The notes under the pieces were generated by a model. The model was given only the letters and a program-made list of their open reading frames with translations. It did no database searches and had not been told where the DNA came from. A stretch of 64,000 nt of DNA from Trichostrongylus colubriformis (lineage: Eukaryota > Nematoda > Chromadorea > Rhabditida > Trichostrongylidae): the NCBI GenBank assembly GCA_963978905.1, contig OZ022258.1, positions 48,096,591-48,160,590 on the forward strand, read 5' to 3'. The position numbers were made by a program, and so were the translations under genes. Positions 1 through 13,299 of this stretch are shown one piece after another. The number at the start of each line of letters is the position of its first letter. The first letter of the stretch is position 1.

Positions 1-240
1 TTTATTGAATTGTCTTCTTCTATCGCAAATTTTCTTCCCCCCGTGGGGCCACGTTGGAAATTTCAGCGTCTATGGCAAGGTGTGACTTGACTGAATGGGC
101 GTAGCTTAGATATGTTCAAGCGGGCACAACACGCTGAAAGTGCAACGTGCAGCCGCAACAAAGATGGAGCCTGAGCAGGCATCCCAGGACCTACTCGTTC
201 TAAGAAAGTAAGCCACTAATCTGCTTATCGCGTGGTGCAC
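1..240 (+). pseudogene. 3' end and flank of an Ig-transmembrane gene paralogue
   Basis: The first 240 bases align, in the same orientation, with the last codons and 3' flank of the Ig-transmembrane gene at 55.39-55.62 kb. Shared blocks include the stretch encoding the basic tail (RKF) and the downstream AGTTGGAAATTT-like sequence. In the frame of the 55-kb copy a TGA stands at 6-8, where that copy has a Trp codon, so this copy ends earlier or is broken. Only the end is inside the window. It points away from the minus-strand Ig gene next to it, which suggests an inverted duplication of the family. Confidence 0.35.
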
Positions 241-444
241 GTGCGCAAATAAAACATAAACATATAGGCAACAGAGATCATTTTCTGTGCACGATTCCTT
301 CAATTTTCTGTGGAGAAGCTGTCTCATGGAATGCCTTTTTCGTGCGGCCGAGTAGTAACGCTGCAGGTCTGAGCTCGCGAAACAATTAAAGCTACGTACA
401 CGATTCAGCTGTAAATGACTGTGAAAGGCAAATAAACAACAAAC

Positions 445-2138
445 CTATAGGAGCTCCATCTTTTTCCCATCGAGTAAACGGTTCAGGATAACCGATTGCT
501 GGACACAGTAGCTCGACACGATCACCTGCCACTGCTTTTTTCACTGCTCCGATCACTTTCGGTGGTCGACTTTCGGGCACTTCGTGAAAAATGGAACCGG
601 TCGGAAGGCGAAGAACAGGTGGAGCTTAATGAGTTTCCTTGTAGTTCCTGCGGTGCAAGTTGTACAATGGGAGCTTTCAAATTGAACGACAAAGCAGTAC
701 TGGGCTAGCAAATTTCATCCAACCTTCTCTTTTTATGTGAACTGAAAAGTGTGGCGCAAAAAGTTAGAGCCACTCCCGTCATTCCCGTCATCACGTTCGG
801 GTATCAAAACCTGTGTTAGTTAGCTCTCTATTCGGGTTGATATACTTCTAACGAATCACCCTGGGGGATGAAACAACCGACTCGTAGTGGTTATAGTACG
901 GGCATGTCAAATCAGAACGGGGATAGTTCAATCGGAAGTCTTTGCGATTTTGATCGAATGTAGAATGTGCGGCGCATACTAGGAAGGTTTGATCAACAGA
1001 GAATCTTCGGACCGCTGTACTCTACTAGATAGAAAAGGTGATTCACGCACGCAATAGTGAGTTATGAAAATTATTCGAAAATTACTCACAATATATCGAT
1101 AGGAATCCTTTGAGCAGATGTCCATCAGTTGATCGCACCTCACACATGTATCTTCCCGCAGCTGTCGCTGGCACTTTACCAACATGCAACTTAGCTTTGT
1201 TCTCTTCGATTTTCGCTTCAAATATCTGTAAAATAAATTTTTGATCAACCGCAAGGAAGGAAAGACTTTACGATGGATGAGATTTAGAGAAAAGCCATTC
1301 TGTCTATCTGGAACACGGTTTGTTGGAATAAAAGATATATTTTAGATGCATTGATCTTATGGAGCCATTCTCCTATGCTAGATATTCATGAAGTTGACGG
1401 CGACGTCATACAGCGCTGAGTGACAGCACTAAATGTTCATTGAATGTTAGCCAAATCATAAGAAATTCGCGATTTCTGTGTCTTGATGACTTTTCAAGGT
1501 TTTCCCATCCTAAATTTGGTCTCGCGTGTAGCCTACGCACTTATTGGTGAAACTCTCACTCTAATCGTGAGCTATCAACTTCGCGAGTATAACCAGCAAT
1601 TTGCTATAATTGGCAAAAAATCCTTTACCAAGCTCTTCTATTATGAGTAGTCTGAAAGCATTCAAAGCAGATAGTTCAATGCATCTTTCACGTTTTGTCT
1701 GGGGTTTCGTTGCTAATTAACAGGACCAGGGAAATATCAGTGAACGATATCAATTTGTTCTCTCTATTTCCCTTGTAATCCCATTTTCTGCTCTTGGTCG
1801 CTTGTATCCACTACCCTATATTCAATATATAGGAAATCTAGTGAAATACCTATAATTAAATTGATAATCATTATTCAACAAATTTTATGTCAACACCTTT
1901 CCATCACGAAGACGAGTGAATTGACCATATTCGATTGGAATTCTCTCGCCGAGCTTTTCCGCTGCACACCTATATGCAAGCAAGATCATTGAAATAAGAA
2001 GACATTCACAATGATAATAAGCTCATTCCCAAAGTAACTAACCAAAATGCACCAACATTCACTTGTACAGGAGCTAATATGGTGCCTGCATGACCTTTAG
2101 GTTTCGCCACTATAGCCAGATTTCCAACGATACGCAGA
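445..2138 (-). CDS. Two-Ig-domain cell-surface/secreted protein (partial)
   Basis: Four exons read on the minus strand: 2138-2043, 1969-1897, 1225-1090 and 624-445, each bounded by AG and GT and joining in phase. The first three make one immunoglobulin fold: a Cys just after an aromatic (GAFWCAAEK) and the second half with the classic GRYMCEV, where the Tyr-x-Cys signature follows an A-A-G-R turn. The fourth starts a second Ig domain (VELLCPAIGYPEP, RWEKDGAPI). The rest of domain 2 and any membrane anchor lie outside the window to the left, or in exons I cannot see; the 55-kb paralogue shows what they probably look like. No signal-peptide exon was found upstream. The layout resembles nematode two-Ig proteins (zig-like or basigin-like), but I cannot assign an orthologue. 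Likely role, by inference from family: adhesion or neuronal surface. Confidence 0.6.
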
Positions 2139-3261
2139 CTGCATGAGACGAACCCAGTCAGTACTGAATTCGCATGATAACCAGTTTATCGATAAATCCG
2201 GACCAAACTAATATAGATATATTGTCCATAAAGAATACACAGCGCTCGCTGCTCGCTCCAAGAGGGGTGAAGGAGGATACTCTTACTAAGCGCACTACGG
2301 ACGAGGAAATCTTTGTTAAACATTGTTCGCCATTCGTGATTCCATCGCATCATGACCGATTGCATTAAGGATTTGGAGAAAAAAATCAAAATAAAGTCTG
2401 TGGAGCGTTGGACAACTTGTTGAGATGAAAGCCCAGACTGCGGAATCAGAAAACTCTACGGACTCAATATGGCTGCCCCATGTTCTCATTTTCTTGAAGG
2501 TTTCAAATATACAAGAACTAACCGAAAAGCAACAGTAGTGGACGAGACATTGTTATGAAACGTGGAAAAATCGTTTGGATCGATGGGGCGTTGAGGTGAT
2601 TAATTAAAGCAATTTAATGGACACCAACTGACGACCTCACTCACAGACCGCTCAGCTTGTGTGCTGTTTCAATTTTTGAACAGCTCCAAGTTTCGTTATC
2701 ATAGGTACATCATAGTTTCAAATGATTTTTTTCCACCCGTCAAAGTGGTTGAGGTTGCTTGTTGACATTCACTGGTTCGCGCAACCCTTAGATCGCAGCT
2801 GAAGTTCACTTATAATCGTCATTATGGTGTGCTCTAACATGCAGCAGCGTTTGTAGCCATGTCGGCCGCGTCATACTTCGTTTACAAACTGTTCGAGCTA
2901 ACCACACTACAGTAATGATCGTGACGAGAGCCACGAATTTGAAATCTAATCTTGGCATAGTGCCAAGCCATGCCAAGATGATTGGGATTCGAATTTGTGG
3001 CTCTTATCACGATCATCATAACGTAGTGATTGGCTGGGGTCGCATCAGGACATTAGCACCACAGCGTGTACGAACCCTACCACGAAAGTGGACAAAGATG
3101 AATGCTCGATTTAGAATGTTATTTCTCAGTGCGCCAGAAAGTTGCTGGCTCAGCTCGCTTCGAATACTTGTGCGTAGACCGTTTGGAAAAACGAGTAAGT
3201 TGTGGGTAGAAATTCGGAACTATCTGTTGCACTCAAAAACACAATATGATTATTAAATTTT
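2139..3261. other. No gene recognised
   Basis: No splice-bounded exon or recognisable element. Open frames here are short and show no family motif. Around 2940-3000 an imperfect inverted repeat of the phrase ACGAATTTGAAATC/GATTCGAATTTGTGG surrounds GCCAAG repeats, probably a degraded MITE. Confidence 0.5.
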
Positions 3262-3391
3262 ATTAACAAAATCAGTATTAAAGGGATTTTAGTGAAATGG
3301 TTCCCATTCCTTTGGTTGAGAATCGTATTTGTAATATCCCTTATTCGCTGTACATTGCCTGTTTGGTTACAGGACGATTCTTGAATCCCGA
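3262..3391 (-). pseudogene. Broken copy of the secreted protein's last exon
   Basis: On the minus strand the segment translates first as QESSCNQTGN and, after a one-base shift, as ANKGYYKYDSQPKEWEPF. This matches the terminal exon at 43064-43193 (YESSCIQTGG, ANQGYYKFDTETKEWTP). The acceptor corresponding to TTTCAG in the intact gene reads TTTCGG here, one base is missing between the two blocks, and an early stop follows. An AATAAAATTT stretch follows as in a 3' end. No counterpart of the long upstream exon was found nearby, so this is a 3'-only duplicate that has decayed. Confidence 0.6.
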
Positions 3392-5462
3392 AATAAAACA
3401 TATTGCCTAATACGTCAAGAATGATGAGATATACTGCTATAACACGTCAAAAATTGATAGTCAAAAAATGATCCAATAACATCCAAAACCACATCCAGTC
3501 GGGTTTCCTTGTTTAGGCATTGCTCCTTATTGCACTATTCAGTTTTTTTGTTGTGATTTCAACGATGTGGAGCGCTCTTACTCTCGCTCCGAGTACATAC
3601 GCAATATTACCAGTGTGGCTTCGACAAGGCAGGGGAAGCTTCGACATGGATATGAATAGATAGAATGACTACAACTGCACTTATCCGTGGTAACGGAAGC
3701 AAATTGCTAAATAGGTAGTTCTTTGCACAAATTTTTTTGCACTTTTTCACATTGATGCTCAAGATTGATAGTAGTTGACAGGATCCGATAAAGGTGTCAA
3801 CTACTTATATGGATTGAACTGCACATCTAATTCAGCAGAGAAGCAAGCAAATTGAAACGAGAATTCAGTCAAATCCACATGCTCTATTGTTTCATGTCCT
3901 CCTGTACAGGCGTACGGAATGCTGTTGAATTATCATGATAGCAGTAGGCTTCGACTGTGCAACAAGTGGTCCGTGAAACCTCGCAAACGCAGTAGATGGT
4001 TCATCTTCTGATCACGCATGATTCCACCACTATCGTTGTTACATCTAAAAACTTTCGAAACATGTCTGTGGAGACAAAGACTGCCGCCGAATGCAATTCG
4101 AGAATGCATGTGATCCCTGTGATGGTCCTGTGTCTCTCCACATATTCATTTTTATTATTGCATCTCTTTTACACTGTTGTGTAAGCATAAATGTTAATGC
4201 ATCGCTGTATGCGCTTTAAAACTGTGATCGAACCTGCTCACAAATCTGTGAAGCGAGTGGGAATGACATCAAGATTTTTTTTCTGAATGAGCAACACTAT
4301 TGAAGAGTATGTGAAATAGCTCGTAGGGCACGACCCAGGTGTTTTCCCGCATAACCAAAGTTGTTTCCATGCTTAGGATATCGAATTACCCTGGACACAA
4401 GTTCTTTGCCTAATCGAGATTTTGACCGAAATTGAAAGCATCACAAGGTGCTTGGTGAATGGGAACACACTCAACAAAAGGAAAGTTGTTCACACTTATA
4501 TAGAAAACGCTTTTCTTTGCAGTTGGCCAAGCAGCAAGCTTGCTGCGAATGGCATCTGTGTGTAAGTTTTGGTTGCGCTCGTTGCAGATATAAGCTTTGT
4601 GATGAAGGAAATGGAAGAATATCACTAATCTTATGGTCACTTTTCGAATTTTGACAGAAATTCCATTCAGGTTAAAACATATTTACCACCAGCGATAATA
4701 CGACCTTTACCACATGAAACAAAAATGGTTCTGAGTGAAAACGCCAAACTAACATTACGGGCGCCTGCACCTACTATGTATTAGTGGTGGTCGTTCAGAA
4801 AAACCTTCACTACTCCGCTCGTTTGACCCGCTCCGGAAATTCTTAGAGTGGATTCCAGTTCAGCGTCTCAAACACATGGAAAGATTACCTACCTGACCTT
4901 CTAACTCGAGATAAATTTTTTCAAAGAAAGCTTAACAGGCGTTGATATCTGTGGCGGGGCAACGACGGCTGCAGAGCAGGGGCGGTACCACCGTGATCGG
5001 TGACTCAGCGTGAGAAAAGCGGAAAAGATGTGGGCGTTGTACGCGAAACTATGAACTACGCTTCTCCCCGCTAACAGGTGATGAAACTGTCCTTGATTAT
5101 CTAAAACAACTACGAAGAACCCTCTATAACGATAGATTTTTTTATTCTATTCATGTTTCTCAAGTACTGCATTCTTTACAGTGATCTTCGGCGGAACTAA
5201 AATCCCAGAATCACTTTTTCCTAGCCAGTCTGAGGACATGAATGAGGATTAGAAACAAACGTCTCAATCGATCTCAATTGAGCTGCACACCATCGTGAGA
5301 GAGCACACAGTCCCACATCTGGGGATATCATCGAAATAATGAAAATAGAATAAGTTTATATAAATGAACTCTCAGACACATCTTGTTCCTTTGTGTAATA
5401 CACTTCTATAGCATACTTCACAACTAAGTGCAGAAATGGCAATTGCTGAGTGACACATCGAG
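3392..5462. other. No gene recognised
   Basis: Intergenic sequence downstream of the receptor gene at 5463. Short open frames on both strands (for example 4410-4640 minus, 4448-4654 plus) lack family motifs and convincing splice frames. Nothing else identified. Confidence 0.5.
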
Positions 5463-8400
5463 TCATCCACACGGGAATAGCGATCGCAGTTTACCACGTA
5501 TAGTCCTATTTCCCAAAACGTAAAGAGACCACTTCGCGTTATTAAGGTTATATGTAAGAGCAGTCATGGAGCCATATAGGAAAGCACTTCTGAAATTAAA
5601 ATTGTTAGAACGCAATGTAATTAATAGAAAGAAAAGATACAGTGTGGCTGTGAAACTCTTATACATTAGAGCTGACAGTATTCCTGTTGAAACAGCGACA
5701 TCGGATTTCTATGTTACTCTGAGAAAGCAACTTCTACTTCCACTTCTACTTTTCTTTAGAAGTTGTTCCGGTATAATATCAACACACTTACGTATCTATG
5801 TTGTAGAAGATCGTCATAGTCAAGAAGCAGGCGCTAAGTAGTATAAAATTGAATGCGAGTTGTTGTTCATTGCTTACCCGTACCTCCTGCACGTGTTTCT
5901 GAGACCGAAATGAGTAAGGTGGAGTTTAATGATTGACAGAAACTTCTCAAATCTAGGGTGATTTTTGGTTTGATTGCTTTCGATTTTGAACACGAGAGCA
6001 TTCTACTAGGCGAATGTATTCAGCACTTCGATGACCAGGAAGGGCTTTCACCTTCCCATGGAACTTCAAATAGGGACCCCTATAAATCGATAAAGCTTCG
6101 AACGCTGATCACAAATGTGAAAACTAAAAATGCTATCGGCGGTACCGAAGCGAGTAAGGAGGGGTCAAAATTTGCCTGTGATATCTCATTGGCAAGGCAC
6201 TTTGCCATCAACGCGGCCGTCGTGGCTCATCAGTACTGTTCCAGATCTGCACGGAAGGGACTGTGTTTCATTATACGTTTACCTCAATAAGTAATACTAT
6301 TACTTTCTGAAGCCCGTAAAGCGCGAGCCAGCCGTTCTCATGCAAAACCAGTTTGATTTTCGTGTTCAGGGAGTCGAACTACAACGGGGGACAAGTTTTC
6401 AGCCAATTCGAGAATTCGGCCAAATTTCGGAAAAATTCACGGGCCATTGAGTAGCTACACATTGAACAAAGGAGAAGTCGTTGACCATTGCCGAGAAAAT
6501 GCTTGTATTTGACGCTTGCTACGTACGTTTAGTGCGATGGGCAGTGTAACAAGTATGTGTAGGTTACCTTCCTCAGGTTGCAGGATTCTTGTATAGGAAA
6601 ATTCAAAAACTACCACTTCCATCCCCTGGCTACCCCCAATTTTCCGAAGTTGGACCAAAAACTGGATTTGGCCGAAAATTTGCACAAAGAGGTATTTTGT
6701 CCCACTGTATGCGAATACCGTAATCTTTTTACGCAACAACGTCTAATTCGTGTGGTACGGGAGTCTCTTCGACCTGTATCGTACCCCTGCAAGTAGTGTT
6801 GGTAGTTATAAATAATGTGGCATAGTAAACGATATGTGCGATAGCTACCCAAGGAAACGTTCAGAAGAGCACTTACTGACAATGAAATACAAAATGCAAA
6901 ATCGGCTTCACCGCCAGGGAGCAAACCCTTGACCTCAACCCTGCAGATCCGGACACTACCACTGAGTTATGGTCACGGTTGTCATCATGTTGTAAGAAAA
7001 GTTTTGGTCGGTTTTTCGTGTTCATAAGATGAATTCAAATCTCAGAGCGCGTCAACATGAATCAGCTTGCATACAGCTTACATATTGTGTTCATTAGATA
7101 GCAAAAAAATGCTCTTTCTAAATAAATGTTTTATCTGGAATGCCACAAGGTTTTTGAAATTTTGAAGAACTGAGAAAATGGCACTTTCTAAATGAGTTCA
7201 CTGCACGAGTTCTTGTTTAGCCGAGTCCCAGCAACGGTGACCACAAGTGTGAGTGCAAGGGAAGGGGGTGAAGCATTGGATAGAACACTCTGTCCTTGGT
7301 CTCTGGAGTGCAGAAATGAGAAGGGGCGGATTTTCAATTGATCAAATCGCTTTAACTAAAACGGCAGGCATACTTGTGGAGAATGTCCAGAAGTATTGAC
7401 CCTCAGCACCCAAACCTGGTTAACCACCTGCCTTGATTTGGAAAAACTCAAAAAAATGGTGCCGCGGGACCCCACAGAGCGCTATGCGGAAGCACATATT
7501 CCACAAACCCTCTTCCAGTAACTGAAGCAGTTGCAGGCTGAAGCCCTTACTCGTCTTTCATATTCACCATATCTAGCGCTAGCTAAGCCCCACTTTCCCA
7601 ATTATCTGTACTACTCCTTCCATAGCAGTGTGTTCAGAATGTATGATAATTGGAGTCGACTTTTTTTGATTCGCGTTATATGAATCATCAGCCCTCCTTC
7701 AAAATAAGATATGCAAGTATCCATGATATTGCCAAAACTCTAGCGGAACAAATCGCGCTTGTTCTGTGAGAAAAGATGCAGTCCGAGCCGAGTTATGATC
7801 TTCCAAAGTTGAAACTGCGAAAACCGGCCATAACTTTCCTTACAACCTAATAGTTAATCAACGGCAGTGCTGATGGCAAAGTGCCTCGCCTATGAGATAT
7901 CACAGGCAAATCTTGACCCCCCTAGATTCGGAATAGCCCATAGCACCTTTAGTTTTCACAGTTGCGATCAGCGTCCGAAGCTTCATCGATCCATATAAGG
8001 GTCCCTATTTGGAGTTCCATGGGAAGTTAAAATCCCTTCCTTGTGAGTACCAGAAAGTAGCTGGGAAGCAGATACCGACAAAACAGTTGCGAAGTACGTG
8101 ATAGAAAATGAAAAATTTACCGGTTGTGAAAATGGTGCTGCTACGGTTGGCGTTTTCCTCACTCGTAACATTGACCGAACACGATGTTTACGGAGTTTCC
8201 ATATAATCAGAACGTCAACACAGACCACGATCACCACGCATACACCCTGATTACATGAAGTATGATCATGGATAACGGTTCCTTTCAAATAGTTTTTTGG
8301 ACTTTGTGTGTCTGTATAGTAGATGACTATCATTGGGATTCCTTTTCTACGGCGCGTTCATACTTTGAAAGTCCGTGAATAGGCAAAATCTTTGTTTGTC

Positions 8401-9959
8401 GAACTGGTAGGACTAGTCTACGAAACATTATATTTCACTTCGGCAAAATCAAACAATTATACATGTGTCCTGTTGCTGGCTGTGTAAGCCGAGACTGCTT
8501 CTGAAGCCTCGCTGTTTAGTTGTCTGAAATGTTGTGTGCAGCGGAATGCGCGAATCGCTACATCGCTCCTTACGTATGTACAAGGTTTTAGGTGATTTTG
8601 ACAGCCGCATTCATTAGGTTGTTCACATCACGTAATCGCGCTTGGTCGATTTCCCTACACCGGCCATCTTCTTTCACCACTCTGCCCACCGACATCGTCT
8701 TTCTATCCGCAAAGTGAACAGTTTGAGAAACAGACAACCCCCTTTCAATATAAAGCCCTACGAAGAATTTCCAAAAGCAACATTACCCTTGGAATGGCCC
8801 AAGAGCCAAATTTTTTCTAAAAATGACTAGAAGTGGTCCTCACAGCACAGCCCTGTAACAATGTTATATTTTTGTCACAGGCAAAGATGAAAGCGTAACG
8901 CTCAACATTTCTTGCGCCGAGCATTACAAAAGTCTGGCAAAGACGAGCACGTGGCACTTGTTCGAAAGCTCTCAAATTTCTCCCGTACTGAGTGACATTT
9001 TTGGAAAGATCATCGACGCTTTCCTCAAATCAATCCTGTTAAGTTTGCATGATGCTGCAATGCTCACCTGTATTAGTAGATTGCAGTAGAAATATATGTA
9101 GCTATACGGCTTGTCTGGGTCGAAAGTCCAGAAATGCTCATCAACTGAGTAGTAAAAGCCGCAGTAACCAGTGAAAAGTGGCACTGAAGAAAGTTACAAT
9201 ATCTCGTTGAGTTAAGTGTGCCATCTGCTTTCGCCTTAGGCATTCCTATGTTCAGGAAGTACGATTCGGACGCATTTTCCGTGCTTTCTATTGTGACGGC
9301 CACACTCACCTGCTAAGCCGATATCAACAACTATGATAATCACAATGATCACTTTCACGTGTTTAGAAGAGAAGAGTCGAAATCGTGCAGGATAGAAAAC
9401 CGCGACTGCATGAATTACCGAGAGGACCAAAAGCAGGAAGAGCTGGGTGTACCATTGCATTAAAATGATCAGCACGAAGAAATTATTCACTGACGTACCT
9501 TGAATTTTCATTTTATGTTTCGCACCTTTACACGTTCTTGGTTTGGTTTGTTTCTACTGCCCTACTTTACCCATTTTTGGAATCTTCATGTGCAGAAGAA
9601 AAGTAAAACTTCTCGTAGTTGAACACATATTACCATTTTGCTAGGGAACTGCTGAGGTATTCAAAAACAAGGGTGAGTGCAAGCTATTCAACGAAATAAA
9701 AGTAACCAGAAAACAGGTTGACGTCCATGTGAAGACCCGGCAGATCATGAATCGCAAGTACCAGATAAGCTGCCATATCCATCAACATAGGGAGGAAAAC
9801 CATTTGTAGAATGAAATGCCGACGAATTTCAGAAGTTGTCCAAGCACAATAGATGATCAGCATGTCCACAAAGATAACTACGGTGTTGGGGATAAAGTAT
9901 GATATATAAAATACCGTCAACATCGTACCGCCAGACATGATACCAGCTAAAAAAGCCAT
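5463..9959 (-). CDS. Serpentine chemoreceptor, Srx-like 7TM GPCR (copy 1)
   Basis: Six exons on the minus strand: 9959-9707, 9489-9310, 9183-9068, 8246-8121, 5898-5792 and 5589-5463, totalling 909 bases (302 aa plus stop). Splice phases 1,1,0,0,2 match the other copies. The protein has hydrophobic helices in exons 1, 2, 4, 5 and 6; a modified DRY-like segment (IHAVAVFYPARFR) after helix 3; the exon-3 extracellular block GYCGFYYSVDEHFW; the cytoplasmic IIWKLRKHR after helix 5; and a final LTYNLNNAKWSLYVLG. These fit nematode 7TM chemoreceptors, best Srx, which sense environmental chemicals in sensory neurons (family knowledge). The ATG at 9959 directly follows CGACAG, a likely trans-splice acceptor. 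Intron 4 (about 2.2 kb) holds an inverted-repeat element with a mariner inside. The donor of exon 1 (GTTACT) is weak. Confidence 0.8.
6893..6985 (-). repeat. tRNA-derived SINE-like segment (in element A)
   Basis: On the minus strand the segment reads ACTCAGTGGTAGTG followed about 35 bases later by GGGTTTGCTCCC. These are the spacing and sense of a Pol III A box and an eroded B box. The same arrangement occurs in the second element A copy (32625-32705), so the tRNA-like part was probably present before element A multiplied. Confidence 0.4.
6985..7850 (+). mobile_element. Degenerate mariner family B, copy 1
   Basis: The right end is CAACCTAA followed by TA, as in mariner elements; the left end is an eroded version of TTAGGTTGTAAG. 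Decayed transposase can be read near the 3' end (SYSPYLALAKPHFP, corresponding to the SPDLAPxD region with the catalytic Asp replaced). Three further copies are at 17803-18610, 27603-30505 and 52149-53232. Many stops make it inactive. Confidence 0.6.
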
Positions 9960-9962
9960 CTG

Positions 9963-12900
9963 TCGAAAACTAAACAAGATTTAAAATGTAGAACGTGTAA
10001 TACGAAAAAAGTTATATCACATGCGGTGCTCTAGCTGTGTTGTTGAGTTAGTCACGCACAGCGATGTATCATCACCCGTTCCGAATTCATGAACTGTTTC
10101 GAGAATTGCCACAATGTCTTCACATAACTGTTAATATGTACTTCTGGTTCTTTCTCCTCTCTTGCCTACCACCTTCATTCTTTCTCGGCAACGCGAGTGC
10201 ATTTCATCTCGTGGCAACAAAAATGAAATTAGAAAAGTACGCTGTCGAAAATTCTCTAAAGTCAACTGGTAGTGAGGCTCGTAGCTTGCGGAAACTCTCT
10301 TTGTGGAAGGTCACAGTGAATTATTTTGCAGTACAACTGTGCAAAATATCACAGGTGAACGTTCTCCGTGAGCGAGTAATAGTTGTTCGAGAATACTATT
10401 ATAATGAAGAAGGGGTTCATGTGGAAGTAGCATGAAGAAGGGGTTCATGTGGAGGTAGCAATGAGAAAAAACAACACTTGAACTCAGCTTCGACTTCATA
10501 AGGTGAAACCATCACGAATTCGAACCATTCACTCGGTTTTCAATTTTTAAAATTTAGAGGTTGCAGACAGGCAACACGCTACGCAGCTTCAGGTGCTAAT
10601 AGACTGATTTGGAAATAGACTGATTCAGCCCTCATGAAAGGAGTCATCACCAGCTATGATGGATCAACCCGGAACGGCTACGTTTTGGTGAAAGCAAAGT
10701 TATCTCATGCATCCACTCGGGTGTTCCGAATTATCCACTGAGAGGTAATGCAATTGTGAACATTCAGTCAGATACATAGTGTTTGTATGCTATTCAGCAG
10801 ACAGGAAAAATTGTTTATCCCAGCAGAGCAGTTCAAGGCCACGCGCATCACGATTGCAAAAACTGATAAACATTCAGCTTACTGTGCTATACTTCTTCCA
10901 TTACCGTAATCTTCCTCACACGAATTTTGAAAATACCAAATGCCAATATATGTATGCTCGCTGCTACTTTGCTACTTCAGTGTATTTTCACGGCAAGAAA
11001 AAAGAAGAAAACAAAAAGGAAACAAAAGCAAAAGAAAAGCAAAAAAGCGGAAAGAAAAACAAAAAAAAAACAAAGGAAACTTTCAAGAAGAAGAGAAAAG
11101 AGATAAAAGGAAAAGACGGATAAACAAGAAACCTAGAGTTTGAGCTGAAACAAGCAATGCACTACTGTGACCTATTCTTGAAGGTTAATAAAAACAAGCA
11201 TTTCGTAGGTTGTGTAGTATTCTAGCATCCTGTAAAAGACACTGACCTTCGCTAAGTTTCTGCTAGAGTACTGGGCCAAGATCTTAAAAGGTAAAAGCAA
11301 TATGACTGCTCGAAAGAACTTGAAAAAAGTAAAAAAAACGGTTTCTCAACTATGTATAACAGTCTCGTTCTCCATAATACTACTGTCAATGTGTGGAACG
11401 TCTTTCACAAACATATTGTAATAACTTGAGCAGATCAACTTTCACAAAACTTATAGGCGAGGGCCTTTACCGACTATTACACGAGGATTTCATTTAGTAG
11501 TGTACTGGATTCTTGCTGTCTGTGCAAGCGATAGCCCGCAGATGGGCCACAGCTAAAAACTCGAGCTGTTGTTCACTTAGATTCCTTACTGAAACGAGCA
11601 CTTATCAGGTGTGGAGCCGTGTTAATAAAAGCGCTGAGTATTTGGTTCTCGTTACAACCGCGTTATCAGCGCCCTCAAATTCATGCCTAAGCGCTTTTAC
11701 ACGTGAAGGTTATGCTGGGATGTGCTTTTTCAACTTGCGATCAGTGTAGGCGCGTCTGTGCATTATCAAATTTTTCAATGCGATTTTCTCTGAAATTTTG
11801 ACAAGTGCACATTCATCTGTACTGTTCTCATTTCCAGCTAATAAGTGTCAATGCTATTCCACGGAGCTCTCTCTTTACTTATTGCAAAACAAGCTTTTTC
11901 CGATATTTAATGAGTAAAATATCAATATCAATCAGTTGGGTGTGTCCCACATCAAATGGTTGTTGCTCAGACTGAGGCAGACCATTGAACTCAATAACTT
12001 GGCCATTGGCACTAAAAAATTTAAAGAAAAAAGTTGGACAGATCTTTCCTTTTGATGCTTATAACGCTCCTCTGAGAACAAAAGCAAAAACCATTGTTGG
12101 ACTTGGGCTAGAGAAAAGCACAGTCTTCGGTCACCTCTCTCACTTCCTGTTTACCCAAAGTTAGCTCATGTGATCTCTGACTGTCCACCGTACGTTAGCG
12201 GCAAACAGCTCAAGCTATGTAGCACTGAAGATTACTGTAAGGGACGCCTTTTAGCTAAATGAGAAATAATAAGCTCGGCAACTGGATTGTATTGAGTATC
12301 AGCACGCAAAGCGATTCTGTGAAGCACTGATATCGCACAGGAATCTTTAAGTTTTAATCGAACAGGATGGAATACCACGTCATTCATCACCGACCACACA
12401 GGTGCGCATACTCGGCGACCCCTGAAGATATGACCAATCGACACTCAGAAGGGCATACTGTATTTTACAGTGGAGCAGCTATGCTTCAGCATATTATGTG
12501 TAGATGATTTAGCTATGAACTCCAACTTCGAAGCTCCGGGAAAGTCATGTGACATAGAAACTAGCTGCTAAGATTCCTTTTGCTTTCCAAAGCTCCTGGC
12601 ACTCGGACACTCTTGATTCTAGCTGTGATCTGAGGTTTGCATCCGATGACTAGTGAAAAAAAGCAGCGCGATACGGTGAGTTGATATACCTTGACTGATC
12701 TGCCATAATAACCCTGCTCTTCCTCGGCCTGAAGATTCCACTTTTGATAGCTAAGTTCTGCTTTTTGCGGAGCGCCTGCTTTTTGCGGAGCGCCACTGTG
12801 TTATATTAGCATGACAGAAGTTCAAGCAAGTGAAGCCAAGAATTCAAAACCTTTGTAGCTTCAAAGCCCTACAGTTTTATAGATTAACTTCTACCGGCAT

Positions 12901-13299
12901 CAGTGACGAATGAGCTAAAAAGGATTCTAATGGAAGTTGAGATAGAGATTACATGTAAGATTCCAAAAGGCTAGAATGATATTTTTCCAGATGCACATCG
13001 GTATTGGCTGAAGACTAACAACATAGAAGCTCCGCGCGTGTCTGCAACGACGGAGATAAGGCGCACAGTGCCGTTTCACCCATGGATCACTTGGGACAAC
13101 AAATATCGTATTGTGTCATGAGTATACATAATAGCACAGCGCTAACGAGCACTTTCCCGGGTGTGTTGCAAGTGTTCCGATTTCTAGAGGTCGGCACCGA
13201 ATTGGGTCACCGCGCGCGGCGACGCTTCGCGAATTGTCCGAATGGTGGCGCGTCCTGCCGTCTGGGCTCTCCCAGATTTGCCTAAGCCATTCTAGGGAG
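9963..13299. other. Intergenic stretch without a confident gene
   Basis: No spliced gene recognised. A plus-strand frame at 10064-10435 (123 aa, hydrophobic early region) is long for this window but has no motif and no splice context; I do not call it a gene. A purine-only stretch runs from about 10994 to 11120. An 18-base tandem (GCTTTTTGCGGAGCGCC) is duplicated at about 12764-12800. Confidence 0.45.
10404..10459. repeat. Two-copy 28-base tandem repeat
   Basis: The unit starting ATGAAGAAGGGGTTCATG occurs at 10404-10431 and again at 10432-10459 with one substitution. It is a recent local duplication. Confidence 0.8.

Larger units (their letters stand above)
6036..8046. mobile_element. Long-TIR element family A, copy 1 (interrupted)
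   Basis: About 170-190 bases at 6036-6226 recur inverted at 7862-8046; shared words include CTTCCCATGGAACT, AATAGGGACCC and GATATCTCAT. The core 6320-6860 matches the second copy at 32085-32540. The unit is split by a mariner copy (6985-7850). It lies in intron 4 of receptor copy 1. No transposase reading frame is visible, so it is non-autonomous. Flanking trinucleotides look like TGA on both sides; the cleaner copy at 31890 has TTA, which suggests PIF/Harbinger-type mobilisation. Confidence 0.6.

Noticed and set aside
10064..10435. 123-aa plus-strand frame near the receptor start
   Set aside because: No motif, no splice context, and it overlaps a tandem repeat at its end; left as intergenic.
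10779..11143. Lysine/glutamate-rich frames
   Set aside because: They translate a purine-only low-complexity stretch.
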